Assembly: GCA_943787445.1 (NCBI GenBank)
Contig: CALSML010000026.1
Coordinates: forward strand, 62,001 to 126,000
DNA: 64,000 nt
DNA from: an uncultured Alphaproteobacteria bacterium
Lineage (GTDB): Bacteria; Pseudomonadota; Alphaproteobacteria; UBA6615
Direction: 5' to 3'
This document shows positions 16,995 through 26,703 of the stretch, one piece after another (the first letter of the stretch is position 1; each line of letters opens with the position of its first letter). A program made the translations under genes and the position numbers. Below the pieces are notes generated by a model. The model was not told the origin of the DNA, did not search any database, and saw only the letters and a list, made by a program, of their open reading frames with translations.

Positions 16995-17451
16995 CTAGCT
17001 CTGCGGATAACCGTCTGTCTGGCGGAGCGCTTCGCCCACCACGAATGTCAGGGCGGTCACCACGTTGAGCGAACGGGTATCCGGATTCATCGGCACCCGC
17101 AGGCGCGCATCTGCCCTTGCGTGGACCTCTTCCGGCACGCCGCTGCTCTCGCGACCGACCATCAGCGTATCATTGGCATCGAAAGTGAAGTCAACGTGCC
17201 GTTGTGTCGCTGCCGTTGTCAGCAGGATCAGCCGGGCCGGCGGGTGTGGCGGCAAGATAGGCCTCCCAGGAGATGTGCCGGATGATGTCCACCTGATCGA
17301 GATAGTCCATCCCGGCGCGGCGCAGATGGGCATCGCTCATTACAAAACCGGCCGGTTCGATCACATCGACGGGCAGTCCCATGCAGGCGGCGAGGCGAAA
17401 TGTGGCACCCGCATTCTGTGGTATGTCGGGTTGATAGAGGGCGATGTGCAT
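16995..17451 (-). CDS. trmL: tRNA (cytidine/uridine-34-2'-O)-methyltransferase (one frameshift)
   Basis: The two frames together give about 152 residues, the TrmL length. The N-terminal part reads [20 protein letters not shown] ... [10 protein letters not shown], and the C-terminal part [20 protein letters not shown], then [19 protein letters not shown] and [16 protein letters not shown]. These are the SPOUT-family knot motifs that bind S-adenosylmethionine. A single-base shift lies near 17240-17250, in the stretch between EAYLAATP and ARLILL. TrmL methylates the wobble nucleotide of tRNA-Leu isoacceptors. It is divergent from the petABC operon. Confidence 0.87.
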
Positions 17452-17533
17452 GGTTTGTGTGTCCGGCAGGGATTGTGGCGGTGGCGTGGAAGGTGAAATT
17501 GCACCTCAGAGCGGGCTTGGCAAACGCTTTGCA

Positions 17534-17668
17534 CTTCGATTATATCCGGTCGAAGTAAAGGGCACATAAGCGTTTCTGGGGGTAATCTGACGATTTCGCG
17601 AATGGCAGAGTGGCATGGTGCGGCCGTTGATTGCGGCACGGTGTCACATTGCTGGAAACCGCGAAATC
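17534..17668. promoter_or_regulatory. Divergent leader of petABC with inverted repeats
   Basis: The 292 bp between trmL and petA contain no gene. They hold CTTCGA (17534-17539) repeated inverted as TCGAAG (17550-17555) with ten bases between, an operator-like arrangement. A second inverted repeat pairs GATTTCGCG (17592-17600) with CGCGAAATC (17660-17668) around about 59 bases, which could form a structured 5' leader of the petA message. No regulator is identifiable. Confidence 0.35.
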
Positions 17669-17743
17669 TCATACGCCTCGGAATCACTTTTGTACCTTTT
17701 GTATACCTGCGGCGCATCTGCGTCGAACCAAGGACAATTGCTC

Positions 17744-18280
17744 ATGAGCGATGATACTCAGGATCACGACGGTTCCCGCCGCGATTTCCTCTATCTCTCA
17801 GCTGGTGCCTTCGGCGCTGTCGGTCTCGGAGCGGCTTTGTGGCCGTTCATCAGTTCGATGAACCCCTCTGCCGATGTGCTCGCGCTGTCGACCACCGAGG
17901 TTGATCTCTCGCAGATTGCCGACGGTCAGCGCGTGACGGTCAAATGGCAGGGCAAGCCGGTCTTCATCGACCGCCGCACACCCAAGGCCATTTCCGAAGC
18001 CGAATCCACTGATCTGGCCGATTTGCGCGATCCGCAGACCGATGCCGACCGGGTCATTCAGCCCGAATGGCTGGTGGTTGTCGGGGTCTGCACCCATCTC
18101 GGCTGTGTGCCCAAGGGTCAGAAGCCCTCTGAGCAGCGCGGCGATTGGGGTGGCTGGTTCTGCCCCTGTCACAGCTCGCATTACGATACGTCGGGACGCA
18201 TTCGCAAAGGCCCGGCGCCGCTGAACCTGCCGGTTCCGCCGTATGAATTCCTGAACGACACCAATATCAAGATCGGTTGA
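17744..18280 (+). CDS. petA: Ubiquinol-cytochrome c reductase iron-sulfur subunit (Rieske protein)
   Basis: 178 residues from the ATG at 17744; the open frame extends upstream to 17615 but that part is unconserved leader. The N-terminus has a twin-arginine-type signal-anchor ([20 protein letters not shown]). The Rieske [2Fe-2S] ligand boxes are CTHLGC at 116-121 and CPCHSSH at 140-146; both cysteines and both histidines are present, as are the disulfide cysteines. It accepts electrons from ubiquinol in complex III and passes them to cytochrome c1. It is the first gene of the bc1 operon, eight bases before petB. Confidence 0.95.
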   Translation: MSDDTQDHDGSRRDFLYLSAGAFGAVGLGAALWPFISSMNPSADVLALSTTEVDLSQIADGQRVTVKWQGKPVFIDRRTPKAISEAESTDLADLRDPQTDADRVIQPEWLVVVGVCTHLGCVPKGQKPSEQRGDWGGWFCPCHSSHYDTSGRIRKGPAPLNLPVPPYEFLNDTNIKIG

Positions 18281-18288
18281 GGCCAGAC

Positions 18289-19617
18289 ATGAGCGCCGGA
18301 ACGAATCAGACCGGGGGCACAGGAAGCGGCCTCGTCAAATGGATCGACAGTCGCCTGCCGGTCTTCTCCTATCATGCAAAAGGAATATGCCGAGTTCCGA
18401 GGCACCCAGAACTTCAACTGGTTCTGGAACTTCGGCGCGATCCTGACCGTCATGCTCGTCCTGATGATCAGTCGACCGGCATCTTCCTTGCCATGCAGTA
18501 CACGCCCCATACCGGGCTGGCCTTCGACTCCGTCGAGCGCATCATGCGCGATGTGAACTTCGGCTGGCTGCTGCGCTATCTGCACGCCAACGGCGCGACG
18601 TTCTTCTTTATCGCTCGTCTACATTCACATGTTCCGCGGTATGTACTACGGGTCCTACAAGGCGACCGCGCGAGCTGCTGTGGATGCTGGGTGTCGTGAT
18701 TCTGCTGCTGATGATGGCCACCGCCTTCATGGGCTATGTGCTGCCCTGGGGCCAGATGAGCTTCTGGGGTGCCACGGTGATCACCAACCTGTTCTCGGCC
18801 ATCCCGCTGGTGCGGCGACAGCATCGTCACCCTGCTCTGGGGTGGGTTCTCGGTCGACAATCCGACTCTGAACCGCTTCTTCGCGCTGCATTACCTGCTG
18901 CCCGTTCCTGATCTTCGGCGTGGTCGTCCTGCATGTGATGCCTTGCATCGTGACCGGCTCGAACAACCCGCTGGGTGTGGATCCCAAGGGCCCGCAGGAC
19001 ACGGTGCCCTTCCATCCGTATTACACGGTGAAGGACAGTGTCGGTCTGGCGGTGTTCGTGACCATCATGCGCGGCCTTCGTCTTCTTCGCGCCGAACTTC
19101 TTGGGTGAGCCGGAGAACTATCTCGAAGCCGCGCCGCTGGTGACCCCGGCGCATATCGTGCCGGAATGGTATTTCCTGCCCTTCTTCGCGATCTTGCGGT
19201 CATCGATTTCAACATCTGGTTCATCGAGCCAAGCTCGCCGGTGTGCTGGCCGATGTTCGGCTGCGATCGGTGTGTCTGTTCATCCTGCCGTGGCTCGACA
19301 AGTCGCCGGTCCGCAGCGCCAAGTTCCGTCCGATTTACAAGTGGTTCTTCTGGATCCTGCTGCTCGACTGCATCATTCTGGGCTATGTCGGTGGAAAGCC
19401 GACGGATGACCCGGTCTTCGCGGGTACCGAATGGTTCAAGATCATCCATCTCGGCTACATCACGACCTTCTGGTATTTCTTCCACTTTCTAATCTTGTTG
19501 CCTTTGCTCGGTATATTCGAGCGACCAAAACCATTGCCGAAAAGTATTTCCGAAGCGGTGCTGGGCGGCGGCACATCGGGTGCGGCCGCAACTGCCAAGC
19601 CGATGGAGAAGGCATAA
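18289..19617 (+). CDS. petB: Cytochrome b of the bc1 complex (many frameshifts)
   Basis: The pieces in three frames sum to about 442 residues, the size of an alphaproteobacterial cytochrome b. In order: [147 protein letters not shown] and [19 protein letters not shown]. The four heme-ligand histidines (LHANG, YIHMFRG, FALHYL, VLHVM) and the PEWY quinol motif are all present. At least nine single-base insertions or deletions break the frame, while residue-level conservation is perfect, so true decay is unlikely. Its stop TAA overlaps the petC ATG. Confidence 0.88.
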
Positions 19618-20402
19618 TGGGTATCGTTTGCAATCTTCGCCGCGCAGCGGTAGCGACTGGCCTGATCACGGCTGCAGCCCTGATCTCGACTTCGGCGTTT
19701 GCCGCCGGAGACGCCAAGGAGGTCGAAGATCAGGACTGGCACTTCGAGGGTATCTTCGGAACGGTCGACAAGGCCTCCGCCCAGCGCGGTTTGCAGGTCT
19801 ATCTAGAGGTCTGTGCGGGGTGTCATAGCCTCAAGCAGGTGGCCTATCGCAATCTGGCTGATCTCGGATTTACCGAAGCGGAAATCAAGGCGATCGCCGC
19901 GGAATACGAAGTCACCGACGGTCCCAATGACGAAGGTGAGATGTTCCAGCGTGTCGCCATTCCGGCCGATGCCTTTGTGTCGCCATTCCCCAACAACGAA
20001 GCGGCTCAGGCTTCGAACAACGGCGCCTTGCCGCCGGATCTGTCCCTGCAGGTGAAGGCTCATGCCGGAGGTGCGGATTATATCTACGCACTGCTGAGCG
20101 GTTATGCGGATGCACCGGCGGGTACGGATGTCCCCAATGGGCTGAACTATAATCCGTTCTTCCCGGGCAGCTTCATTGCCATGCCGCCGCCGCTTGCCGA
20201 AGACGGTGTGGAGTATTCGGACGGAACCAAGGCCTCGGTCGAGCAGATGGCCTGGGATGTTGTGAACTTCATGCAATGGACCGCCGAACCTGAGATGGAA
20301 CAGCGCAAGAAGATGGGCTTCAAGGTCGTTCTCTTTCTGATCATCCTGAGCGCCATTCTTTATGCCGCCAAGCGGAAGATGTGGTCGAACCTCGACCACT
20401 GA
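19617..20402 (+). CDS. petC: Cytochrome c1
   Basis: 261 residues from the ATG that overlaps the petB stop (TAATG). A signal peptide ends near AFA-AGDA at residue 30. The heme-attachment motif CAGCH occupies residues 66-70, in YLEVCAGCHSLKQVAYRNLA. The likely axial methionine lies in FIAMPPPLAEDG. A C-terminal membrane anchor (FKVVLFLIILSAILYAAKRK) is followed by a short cytoplasmic end, as in other cytochrome c1 proteins. It receives electrons from the Rieske centre and hands them to soluble cytochrome c. The frame is intact, unlike petB. A strong terminator follows. Confidence 0.95.
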   Translation: MGIVCNLRRAAVATGLITAAALISTSAFAAGDAKEVEDQDWHFEGIFGTVDKASAQRGLQVYLEVCAGCHSLKQVAYRNLADLGFTEAEIKAIAAEYEVTDGPNDEGEMFQRVAIPADAFVSPFPNNEAAQASNNGALPPDLSLQVKAHAGGADYIYALLSGYADAPAGTDVPNGLNYNPFFPGSFIAMPPPLAEDGVEYSDGTKASVEQMAWDVVNFMQWTAEPEMEQRKKMGFKVVLFLIILSAILYAAKRKMWSNLDH

Positions 20403-20423
20403 GTACAACTCTATTTCGAATCA

Positions 20424-20454
20424 GGCCGCTTGCAGTACCGCAAGCGGCCTTTTT
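20424..20454 (+). terminator. Rho-independent terminator of the petABC operon
   Basis: GGCCGCTTGC (20424-20433) pairs perfectly with GCAAGCGGCC (20440-20449) around the loop AGTACC, followed directly by TTTTT. This is the clearest intrinsic terminator in the window and ends petABC 21 bases after the petC stop. Confidence 0.92.
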
Positions 20455-20526
20455 CATAAGCATGGCGCCAGCTATTCGTTAGACTGGCACAAGACAAAAA
20501 CGACCTGAAATATCCGGGAGGGATAC

Positions 20527-21408
20527 ATGGCGACCGAAACAATCGTGACTGCCGCGCTGACAGGCGGGCACATGAATTTTCAGAATCATCCGAACTTTCC
20601 GATCATACCCGAGCAGATTGCCCGGGAGGCGATCGAGGCCCGTGCGGCAGGTGCGGCGGTGGCGCATATCCATGTCCGTGAGCCCGATGGGTCCCGTTCG
20701 GGCAACCCGGCCTATTTCCGCGAGGTGGTGGAACGTATCCGCGATGCCGATTGCGATATTCTGATCAATCTGACCACGGGTGAGGGCGCGCGGTTCATCC
20801 CCAGCGACGACAACCCGATGATGGGCAATGAAGAGTCCACTCTGACGACGCCGGAAATCCGGCTGCGTCACGTGCTCGAATTGCGCCCGGATATCTGCAC
20901 TCTGGACTGCGGCACGATGAATTTCGGCGAAGCCGTGTTCATGAACACGCCGGCGCATTTGCGCAAGATGGCCGCCATGATCAAGGATGCGGGTGTGAAG
21001 CCGGAAATCGAGGTTTTTGAACCAGGGCATATCCGGTTTGCCATCGACCTGATCGAAAACGGCCTGATTGAAAGCCCGGCCCTGTTCCAGCTTTGCCTGG
21101 GCATTCCCTGGGGATCGCCGGCCACACCGCAGATGCTGCAGGTGATGGAAAGCATGCTGCCCCGTGACGCCAACTGGGCCGCTTTCGGCATCAGCCGTTC
21201 GGAGTTCAAGATCGTGGCGGAAGCCGTGAACAATGGCGGCCATGTCCGCGTCGGCCTGGAAGACAATCTGTATCTTGAAAAGGGTGTCTTCGCGAGCAAC
21301 GCGCAGCTGGTCGAGAAAGCGGTTCGGATCATGCGGGAGCTTGATGCCGAACCGGTGGAGCCGGACCGGGCGGCCGAAATGCTCGAGCTGCTGCCGCGTT
21401 CCCAGTAG
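20527..21408 (+). CDS. BKACE family protein (beta-keto acid cleavage enzyme, DUF849)
   Basis: 293 residues of a TIM-barrel zinc enzyme. The start VTAALTGGHMNFQNHPNFPI matches the DUF849 opening TxAxTGAxxxxxxxPxxPxTP. The metal ligands are in AHIHVREPDG, and INLTTGEG, DICTLDCGTMNFGEAVFMNT, GVKPEIEVFEPGHI and GHVRVGLEDNLYLEKG are the usual conserved blocks. Family members condense a beta-keto acid with acetyl-CoA to give acetoacetate and a CoA ester (founder: 3-keto-5-aminohexanoate cleavage enzyme of lysine fermentation). The substrate specificity of this member is unknown. A GGGAGG ribosome-binding site precedes the ATG. Confidence 0.92.
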   Translation: MATETIVTAALTGGHMNFQNHPNFPIIPEQIAREAIEARAAGAAVAHIHVREPDGSRSGNPAYFREVVERIRDADCDILINLTTGEGARFIPSDDNPMMGNEESTLTTPEIRLRHVLELRPDICTLDCGTMNFGEAVFMNTPAHLRKMAAMIKDAGVKPEIEVFEPGHIRFAIDLIENGLIESPALFQLCLGIPWGSPATPQMLQVMESMLPRDANWAAFGISRSEFKIVAEAVNNGGHVRVGLEDNLYLEKGVFASNAQLVEKAVRIMRELDAEPVEPDRAAEMLELLPRSQ

Positions 21409-21419
21409 GGCCCGCGCAT

Positions 21420-22313
21420 ATGGTCGCAAACCACACCTCGCTTCCCCCGGTGCTCGGGATCATCGGTGGCAGCGGGATCTATGACATTGAAGGTCTCAGT
21501 GATGTGCGCTGGGAGGCGGTCAACACGCCGTTTGGCGCGCCGTCGGACGAGTTGATGTTCGGGATGCTTGACGGGCAGCAGATTGTCTTTCTGCCGCGGC
21601 ATGGGCGTGGACATCGGGTGCCCCCATCCGAGTTGAACTTTCGCGCGAATATTGACGCGATGAAACGCGCCGGCGTGACCGAGATCGTCTCTCATTTCGG
21701 CGGTCGGTTCCCTGAGAGAGGATTTGCCGCCGGGACATTCGTGATCGTCGATCAGTTCATCGACCGCACCTTTGCCCGGGTGAAAGCGTTCTTCGAGACG
21801 GGTCTGGTTGCGCACGTGTCCATGGCCGATCCGGTGTGTGGTCGACTGGGCAGACCATCTGGCTGAGGCGGCGGACGAGCATCGGACTGAAGCCGTCGCG
21901 TGGCGGCACCTATCTGGTGATGGAAGGACCGCAGTTTTCCAGCCGGGCAGAATCCGAGCTTTACCGCTCCTGGGGACTGTTCGGTGATCGGGATGACCAA
22001 CATGCCGGAAGCCAAACTCGCGCGGGAAGCTGAGATTTGCTATGCAACGGTCGCGATGGTGACGGATTTTGACTGCTGGCATGACGACCATGATGCGGTA
22101 ACGGTCGAACAGGTCATCAAGGTATTGTTTGAGAACGCAGATCGGGGGCGTGCCCTGATCCAGGCGCTGGCTCCCAAACTGTCGGCGCGCGATCATGTGT
22201 GTACGCAAGGCTGTCATACGAGCCTGAACAACGCACTGATCACGGCACCGGAAGCCCGGGATCCGGGAATTGCCGAGCGTCTTCAGGCTGTTGCGGGTCG
22301 GGTGCTGGCCTGA
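21420..22313 (+). CDS. mtnP: S-methyl-5'-thioadenosine phosphorylase (several frameshifts)
   Basis: Summed length about 297 residues, as expected. Pieces: GIIGGSGIYDIEGL, FLPRHGRGHRVPPSELNFRA, FVIVDQFIDRT, FFETGLVAHVSMADPVC, RGGTYLVMEGPQFSSRAESE, then VIGMTNMPEAKLAREAEICY and AMVTDFDCWHDDHD. These carry the phosphate- and purine-binding motifs of the MTA phosphorylase family (methionine salvage). Two shifts near 21693 and 21738 cancel each other: between them the displayed frame reads nonsense, whereas the neighbouring frame reads SAVGSLREDLPPG, the true family motif. Further shifts lie near 21840, 21880 and 21983. Confidence 0.88.
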
Positions 22314-22430
22314 ATTGAACGTCAAGCCCAACCTGCGCTTGTTTTTTGGTCTGGCACGTCGAATTAATAGATCAGGCAAGAGCGATCCGGTGCTGTCCGC
22401 ACCGTGGTCGATCATGCGGGAGTTAAAGTG

Positions 22431-23332
22431 ATGTCGGATGCCAGTGGCAGCCAGAATGCGATCGAAGGGCCAATAGCCGGGATCGACCATGCCCTGATCG
22501 GCGTGGCCGACCTGGAACAGGCGCGCGCGAGTTTCGAGCGGCTGGGATTCACCACCTCGCCGCGCGGGCGTCATATCGGCTGGGGGACCGGCAACTACAC
22601 CATCATGTTCGAACACGACTATGTCGAACTTCTCGGTGTGATCGACCCGACCCAGTATATCCACGGCCTCGACAAGTTTCTCGAAACGGGTGAGGGGACT
22701 GCTCAATGTGGCGCTGGCGACGAAGGATGCGCATGGGTCACATCAGTGGTTGTTGCAGCCAGGGTATCGATGCTGTCCGCCCCGGAAAACCTCCAGCGCC
22801 TGCTCGAGGGCCAGGACGGGGATGAGACCCTGCAGTTCAAGAATATCCACCTGCCTTCGGATTTGACGCCGGGCCTGAAGACCTTTGCCTGTCAGCATCT
22901 GACCCCGGAAAAGTTGCGTCGACCCGCCTGGCTGTCGCATCCCAATGGTGCCAACGGGATCACCGAGGTGACCATCGTCATGGAAAGCCTTGCCGGAGTA
23001 CGCGATGCCTATGTCCCGTCTGTTCGGCGAGGACGCGGTATCGGGCGATGAGCGCAAGGGCAATATCACGGTTGATACCGGGCAGGATGAGCTCTGGTTC
23101 GTGACGCCCAAGACCTTTCCTGAGCGTCACTACGACAAGAATATCGATGCCGATCTGGCGCTGCCGCGGCTGGCAGCATTGACCCTGTCGGTTGCCGACC
23201 CGCAGGTCGACGGCGATGTACCTGACCGGGCAGCAGGTGGCCTTCGAGCGCGACAGCACCGGCGCGGTCATCGTGTCGTCGGAAGAGGCCTGCGGGACCT
23301 TCCTAGTCTTCGCCGAGGGCGAAAACGACTGA
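22431..23332 (+). CDS. VOC / glyoxalase-like domain protein (several frameshifts)
   Basis: About 300 residues when frames are joined. It starts MSDASGSQNAIEGPIAGIDH at 22431, followed by ALIGVADLEQARASFERLGF and GWGTGNYTIMFEHDYVELLG, the first beta-alpha-beta module of the glyoxalase-like (PF13468-type) family. The segment 22695-22790 is out of frame (the correct reading there gives LLNVALATKDAHGSHQWLLQ), then the frame returns for LQRLLEGQDGDETLQFKNIH. The C-terminal part SRLFGEDAVSGDERKGNITV and VTGQQVAFERDSTGAV ends at TGA 23330-23332 after another shift near 23200. The family binds metals and small ligands; function unknown. Confidence 0.78.
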
Positions 23333-23356
23333 GCGGACGGTCCGAAAACCGCCCGC
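23333..23356. terminator. Possible bidirectional hairpin between convergent genes
   Basis: GCGGACGGT (23333-23341) and ACCGCCCGC (23348-23356) form an eight-pair stem with one mismatch around CCGAAA, immediately after the VOC stop and about 35 bp before the dienelactone hydrolase stop on the other strand. It lacks a clear T tract, so termination is only possible. Confidence 0.4.
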
Positions 23357-23391
23357 TTAAATTTCGTGTCACGTCGAATGGCTGGCGATGA

Positions 23392-24061
23392 TCAGCCAAT
23401 ATTCTCCGACAGGAACTCCAGTGTCCGGCCCATGGCCGTGCCCGCGGCTTCCTTGTGGTAGGAACCGCGCCGCGAACAGCTGAAGCCGTGTCCGGCGCCT
23501 TCGTAGATGAAGCTGGGAATGTCCGGATTGGCCGCTTCGACCTTGTGCACGCCATCAAGCGGAATACCGTGATCCTCGGCGCCCCAGTGGAACATCGACC
23601 GGGCATTTCGGGGTCATGGTTTCATGGGCCAGGATGTCGCCGCCATAGTAGCACACGGCCGCGGAGACCGGTGAGTTGGCCGCCGCAAACCAGGCCACCG
23701 ATCCGCCCATGCAGAAGCCGACCACGCCGATTTTTCCGACGCCGTCGATCTCGGCAATGGCGGCGTTCACGTCGCTGACCACATCGTCCCAGTCCAGCGC
23801 ACCCTTGAGCGCGCGGCCCTTGGCCATGCCGTCCTCATTGAACTCCAGCACGGCGTTGCGCTCATGCCGGTCAAACAGGGCCGGGGCGATGGCCACATAG
23901 CCTTCCTTGGCGAAGTTATCGACCGTCTCGCGAATGTCGTCATTCACGCCGAAGATTTCCTGGATGATGACGACTCCGCCACGCGCGGCACCGTCCGGCT
24001 CCGCGCGGTAGGCGTCAAGTGTATGGCCATCAGCGGCCGTGAGTTTCAGATCCGTACCCAT
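23392..24061 (-). CDS. Dienelactone hydrolase family protein (one frameshift)
   Basis: Joined length about 222 residues, normal for the family. The N-terminal part begins MGTDLKLTAADGHTLDAYRA and contains VVIIQEIFGVNDDIRETVD, then the nucleophile elbow GFCMGGS with cysteine as nucleophile. After a shift near 23600 the rest reads FHWGAEDHGIPLDGV (acid region) and YEGAGHGFSCSRRGSYH (catalytic histidine). Cys-Asp-His is the triad of carboxymethylenebutenolidase. Members open lactone rings in aromatic degradation or act on other esters; the substrate here is not known. It lies 45 bp downstream of ychF on the same strand. Confidence 0.85.
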
Positions 24062-24106
24062 GTTTTCCTCCCAGATGAATTTCGTTGGTTCGCGTTGATC
24101 CTAGAC

Positions 24107-25211
24107 CTAGACGTTGAAGCGAAACAGCATCACATCGCCGTCCTTCGTAATGTAGTCCTTGCCTTCCTGGCGCATGCGCCCGGCGTCCTTTGCGCCCTGT
24201 TCGCCCGCATGTTCCAGGTAATCGTCATAGGCGATCGTCTCGGCGCGAATGAAACCCTTCTGGAAGTCGCTGTGAATGCGACCGGCCGCTTCGGGAGCGG
24301 TGGCGCCCTGTGCCACGGTCCAGGCGCGGGTTTCTTTCGGGCCACAGGTGAAAAAAGGTAATGAGATCAAGAAGTTCGTATCCGCACGGATGACCCGGGA
24401 CAGGCCGGTTTCGTCCAGGCCCAGCCCTTCGAGGAACTCCAGGCGTTCGTTCAGGTCATCGAGCTGCGCGACTTCAGCCTCGATCTCGGCTGATACGACC
24501 ACGGCGGCAGCGCCGACCTTCGGCCGCCATGGCCGCGACGGCATTCGATGTGTTCGTTGCCGTTGGCCGCAGAGTCTTCGTCCACATTGCAGATATAGAG
24601 CACCGGTTTTGCCGTGATCAGCTGCAGCAATCGGAAACTCGGCCTGCTGATCCTCGGTGATTTCCGCCGTACGCGCGGGCTGACCTTCCTGCAGAACCGC
24701 CACGACCGATTCAAGGACTGCCAGTCTGCGCGCGGGCTTCCCTGTCGCCGCCCTTGGCGCGTTTCGAGCCGTATCGAGACGCCGCTCCATGGATTCCAGA
24801 TCGGCGAGTCAGCAGCTCGGTTTCAACGATCTCCGCATCGCGGACCGGATCGATGCTGCCTTCGACATGGGTGACTTCGCCGCCGTCGAAACAGCGCAGG
24901 ACATGGCAGATCGCATCCACTTCGCGGATATGCGACAGGAATTTGTTGCCCAGGCCTTCGCCCTTGCTGGCGCCCCGCACGAGGCCGGCAATGTCGACGA
25001 ATTCCAGATAGGTGGGAACCACTTTGGCCGAACTGGCAATGCTCGCGAGTTCTCCCAGACGTGGGTCGGGTACCGCGACACGCCCGAATTCGGTTCGATC
25101 GTGCAGAACGGATAATTCGCCGCTTCGGCCTGGGCCGTCGCCGTCAAGCGCATTGAAAAGAGTGGACTTTCCGACATTCGGAAGCCCGACAATACCGCAA
25201 TTGAAACCCAT
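24107..25211 (-). CDS. ychF: Redox-regulated ATPase / obg-like GTPase YchF (many frameshifts)
   Basis: About 367 residues when joined, matching YchF. It starts [20 protein letters not shown] (P-loop GLPNVGKST). After a shift comes [19 protein letters not shown], then [40 protein letters not shown] and [20 protein letters not shown]. The C-terminal TGS domain ends [20 protein letters not shown] and [19 protein letters not shown]. At least six single-base shifts occur. YchF is an ATP-binding translation-associated protein. The gene ends the prs-rplY-pth-ychF operon; only one base separates it from pth. Confidence 0.88.
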
Positions 25212-25212
25212 G

Positions 25213-25928
25213 TTACTCGCGTCCCCGCAATCGGTTCATCGCCCGTGATAGCGCGTGTCCGAGTGCTGTTTCCGATCGCTTCGTTCGAAGCTGGCCGGGT
25301 GTTGGTTTTCGTGGTTTCCGGCTTGGCGGAGACCTTCTGAAGTTGTTGCTCGGGCTTGCCCTGCAGTGCCATGGCAACCCGGCTGGCAAAGTCGTTGGCC
25401 TGTCCGTCGAGCAGCAGGGGCAAGGCGTCCGCGACGGCAGTGATTTCCCGTTCGACCCATTCCCGGTCCTGTTTCGAGAAATCCCCCAGCACATGATTGC
25501 TGACCTGTGATTTCTCGCCGGGGTGACCGATCCCCAAACGAACCCGCCAGTAGTTCTTGTCGTTGAGATGGGCATCGATGCTGCGCAAACCGTTATGGCC
25601 CGCATGGCCGCCGCCTTGCTTGACCCGCACTTTTGCCGCGGCGAGGTCGATCTCGTCATAGATGACAATGACATCTTCGGCGGAGAGTTTGTAGAAGCGC
25701 AGGGCTTCGCCGACGGACCGGCCGGATTCATTCATGAATGTGGCAGGTTTCAGGACGAGAACCTTTTCGCCGGCGATGTCGCCTTCGCTGATGTCTGCCC
25801 TGAAACTTGGTTCGGGACGCAGAAAGCCCATGGCGGCGGACGATTTCGTCCGCCGCCACGAAGCCGATATTGTGTCGGTTGTTTTTGTATTTCGGTCCCG
25901 GATTACCGAGACCCACAACCAGTCGCAT
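25213..25928 (-). CDS. pth: Peptidyl-tRNA hydrolase (frameshifts)
   Basis: It begins [20 protein letters not shown] with catalytic-site residues Asn9 and His19 (equivalents of Asn10 and His20 in E. coli). After a shift near 25838 it continues [55 protein letters not shown] and [21 protein letters not shown] further shift near 25270 yields a plausible end [13 protein letters not shown]. The enzyme recycles peptidyl-tRNA dropped from ribosomes and is essential in most bacteria, so the breaks are probably sequence errors. It follows rplY by 26 bp. Confidence 0.9.
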
Positions 25929-25954
25929 AGCGTAATGGTCCGCCTGCGGGAGGC

Positions 25955-26623
25955 TTAGCCTTCGCCACCCTCGTCATCAGCGCCACCCTCTTCAGTGGCT
26001 TCACCGTCTTCGCCCTCTTCGCCCTCTTCACCTTCGGCAACTTCATCTTCGACAATCGGCAACGGTCGGTGCTGCAATCGTGGCGATTGTGAAGTCGCGA
26101 TCAATAGTGGGTTTGACGCCGTCGGGCAGCGCGATTTCCGAAATATGGATACTGTCTCCGACTTCGCGGCCTGTCAGGTCGACCACGATGTCGTTCGGGA
26201 TGGCACCAGCACGGCACATCACTTCGACCACATGACGGACAACGTTGAGAACACCGCCGCCCTTCAGGCCCGGGGATTCTGTCTCGTTCTCGAAGGTCAC
26301 GGGAATTTCGACATTCAGACGCGTGGATTCTGTGACGCGCAGGAAGTCAGCATGCATGGGCCGGTCGGTGACCGGGTGCAGCTGCAGATCGCGGCACAGG
26401 ACCTGCTGGTTGTTTCCTTCGACTTGATATCAAACAGCGTGGCAAAGAAGCCGGACTGCATGCGCGCGCTACGCAGCTGCGCGGGGTCGATGGAAATGGG
26501 TTCAGGGTCTTTGTTCGCGCCATAGATCACTGCCGGGACTCGACCGTTTCTACGAGTTGCGCGGGCGGCCCCCTTGCCTACCAGCGCGCGCGATTCCGCA
26601 TTGAATGCAACGGTATCGGACAT
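25955..26623 (-). CDS. rplY: 50S ribosomal protein L25 / general stress protein Ctc (frameshifts)
   Basis: Joined length about 222 residues, the long Ctc form. The N-terminal 5S-rRNA-binding domain reads [20 protein letters not shown]; after a shift near 26420 comes [20 protein letters not shown] and [20 protein letters not shown], then [17 protein letters not shown] second shift near 26065 leads into a strongly acidic tail ([18 protein letters not shown]) ending GGEG and TAA. The acidic tail is typical of alphaproteobacterial L25. It sits between prs and pth, the usual order. Confidence 0.9.
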
Positions 26624-26703
26624 AGTTCACTCCTCAAGCCCGATGATGCCTCCAAGGGTGCCACCATCGGTGCGGTTCAGTTCGGCGCGGAATGCGCCGT
26701 CAC

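Noticed and set aside
18289..19617. Programmed ribosomal frameshifting in petB
   Set aside because: About nine shift sites of both directions lack slippery sequences, and cytochrome b is not known to use it.
20868..22706. 612-codon minus-strand open frame across the BKACE and mtnP genes
   Set aside because: Antisense to two recognised genes, no family motif, no ribosome-binding site; a high-GC artefact.
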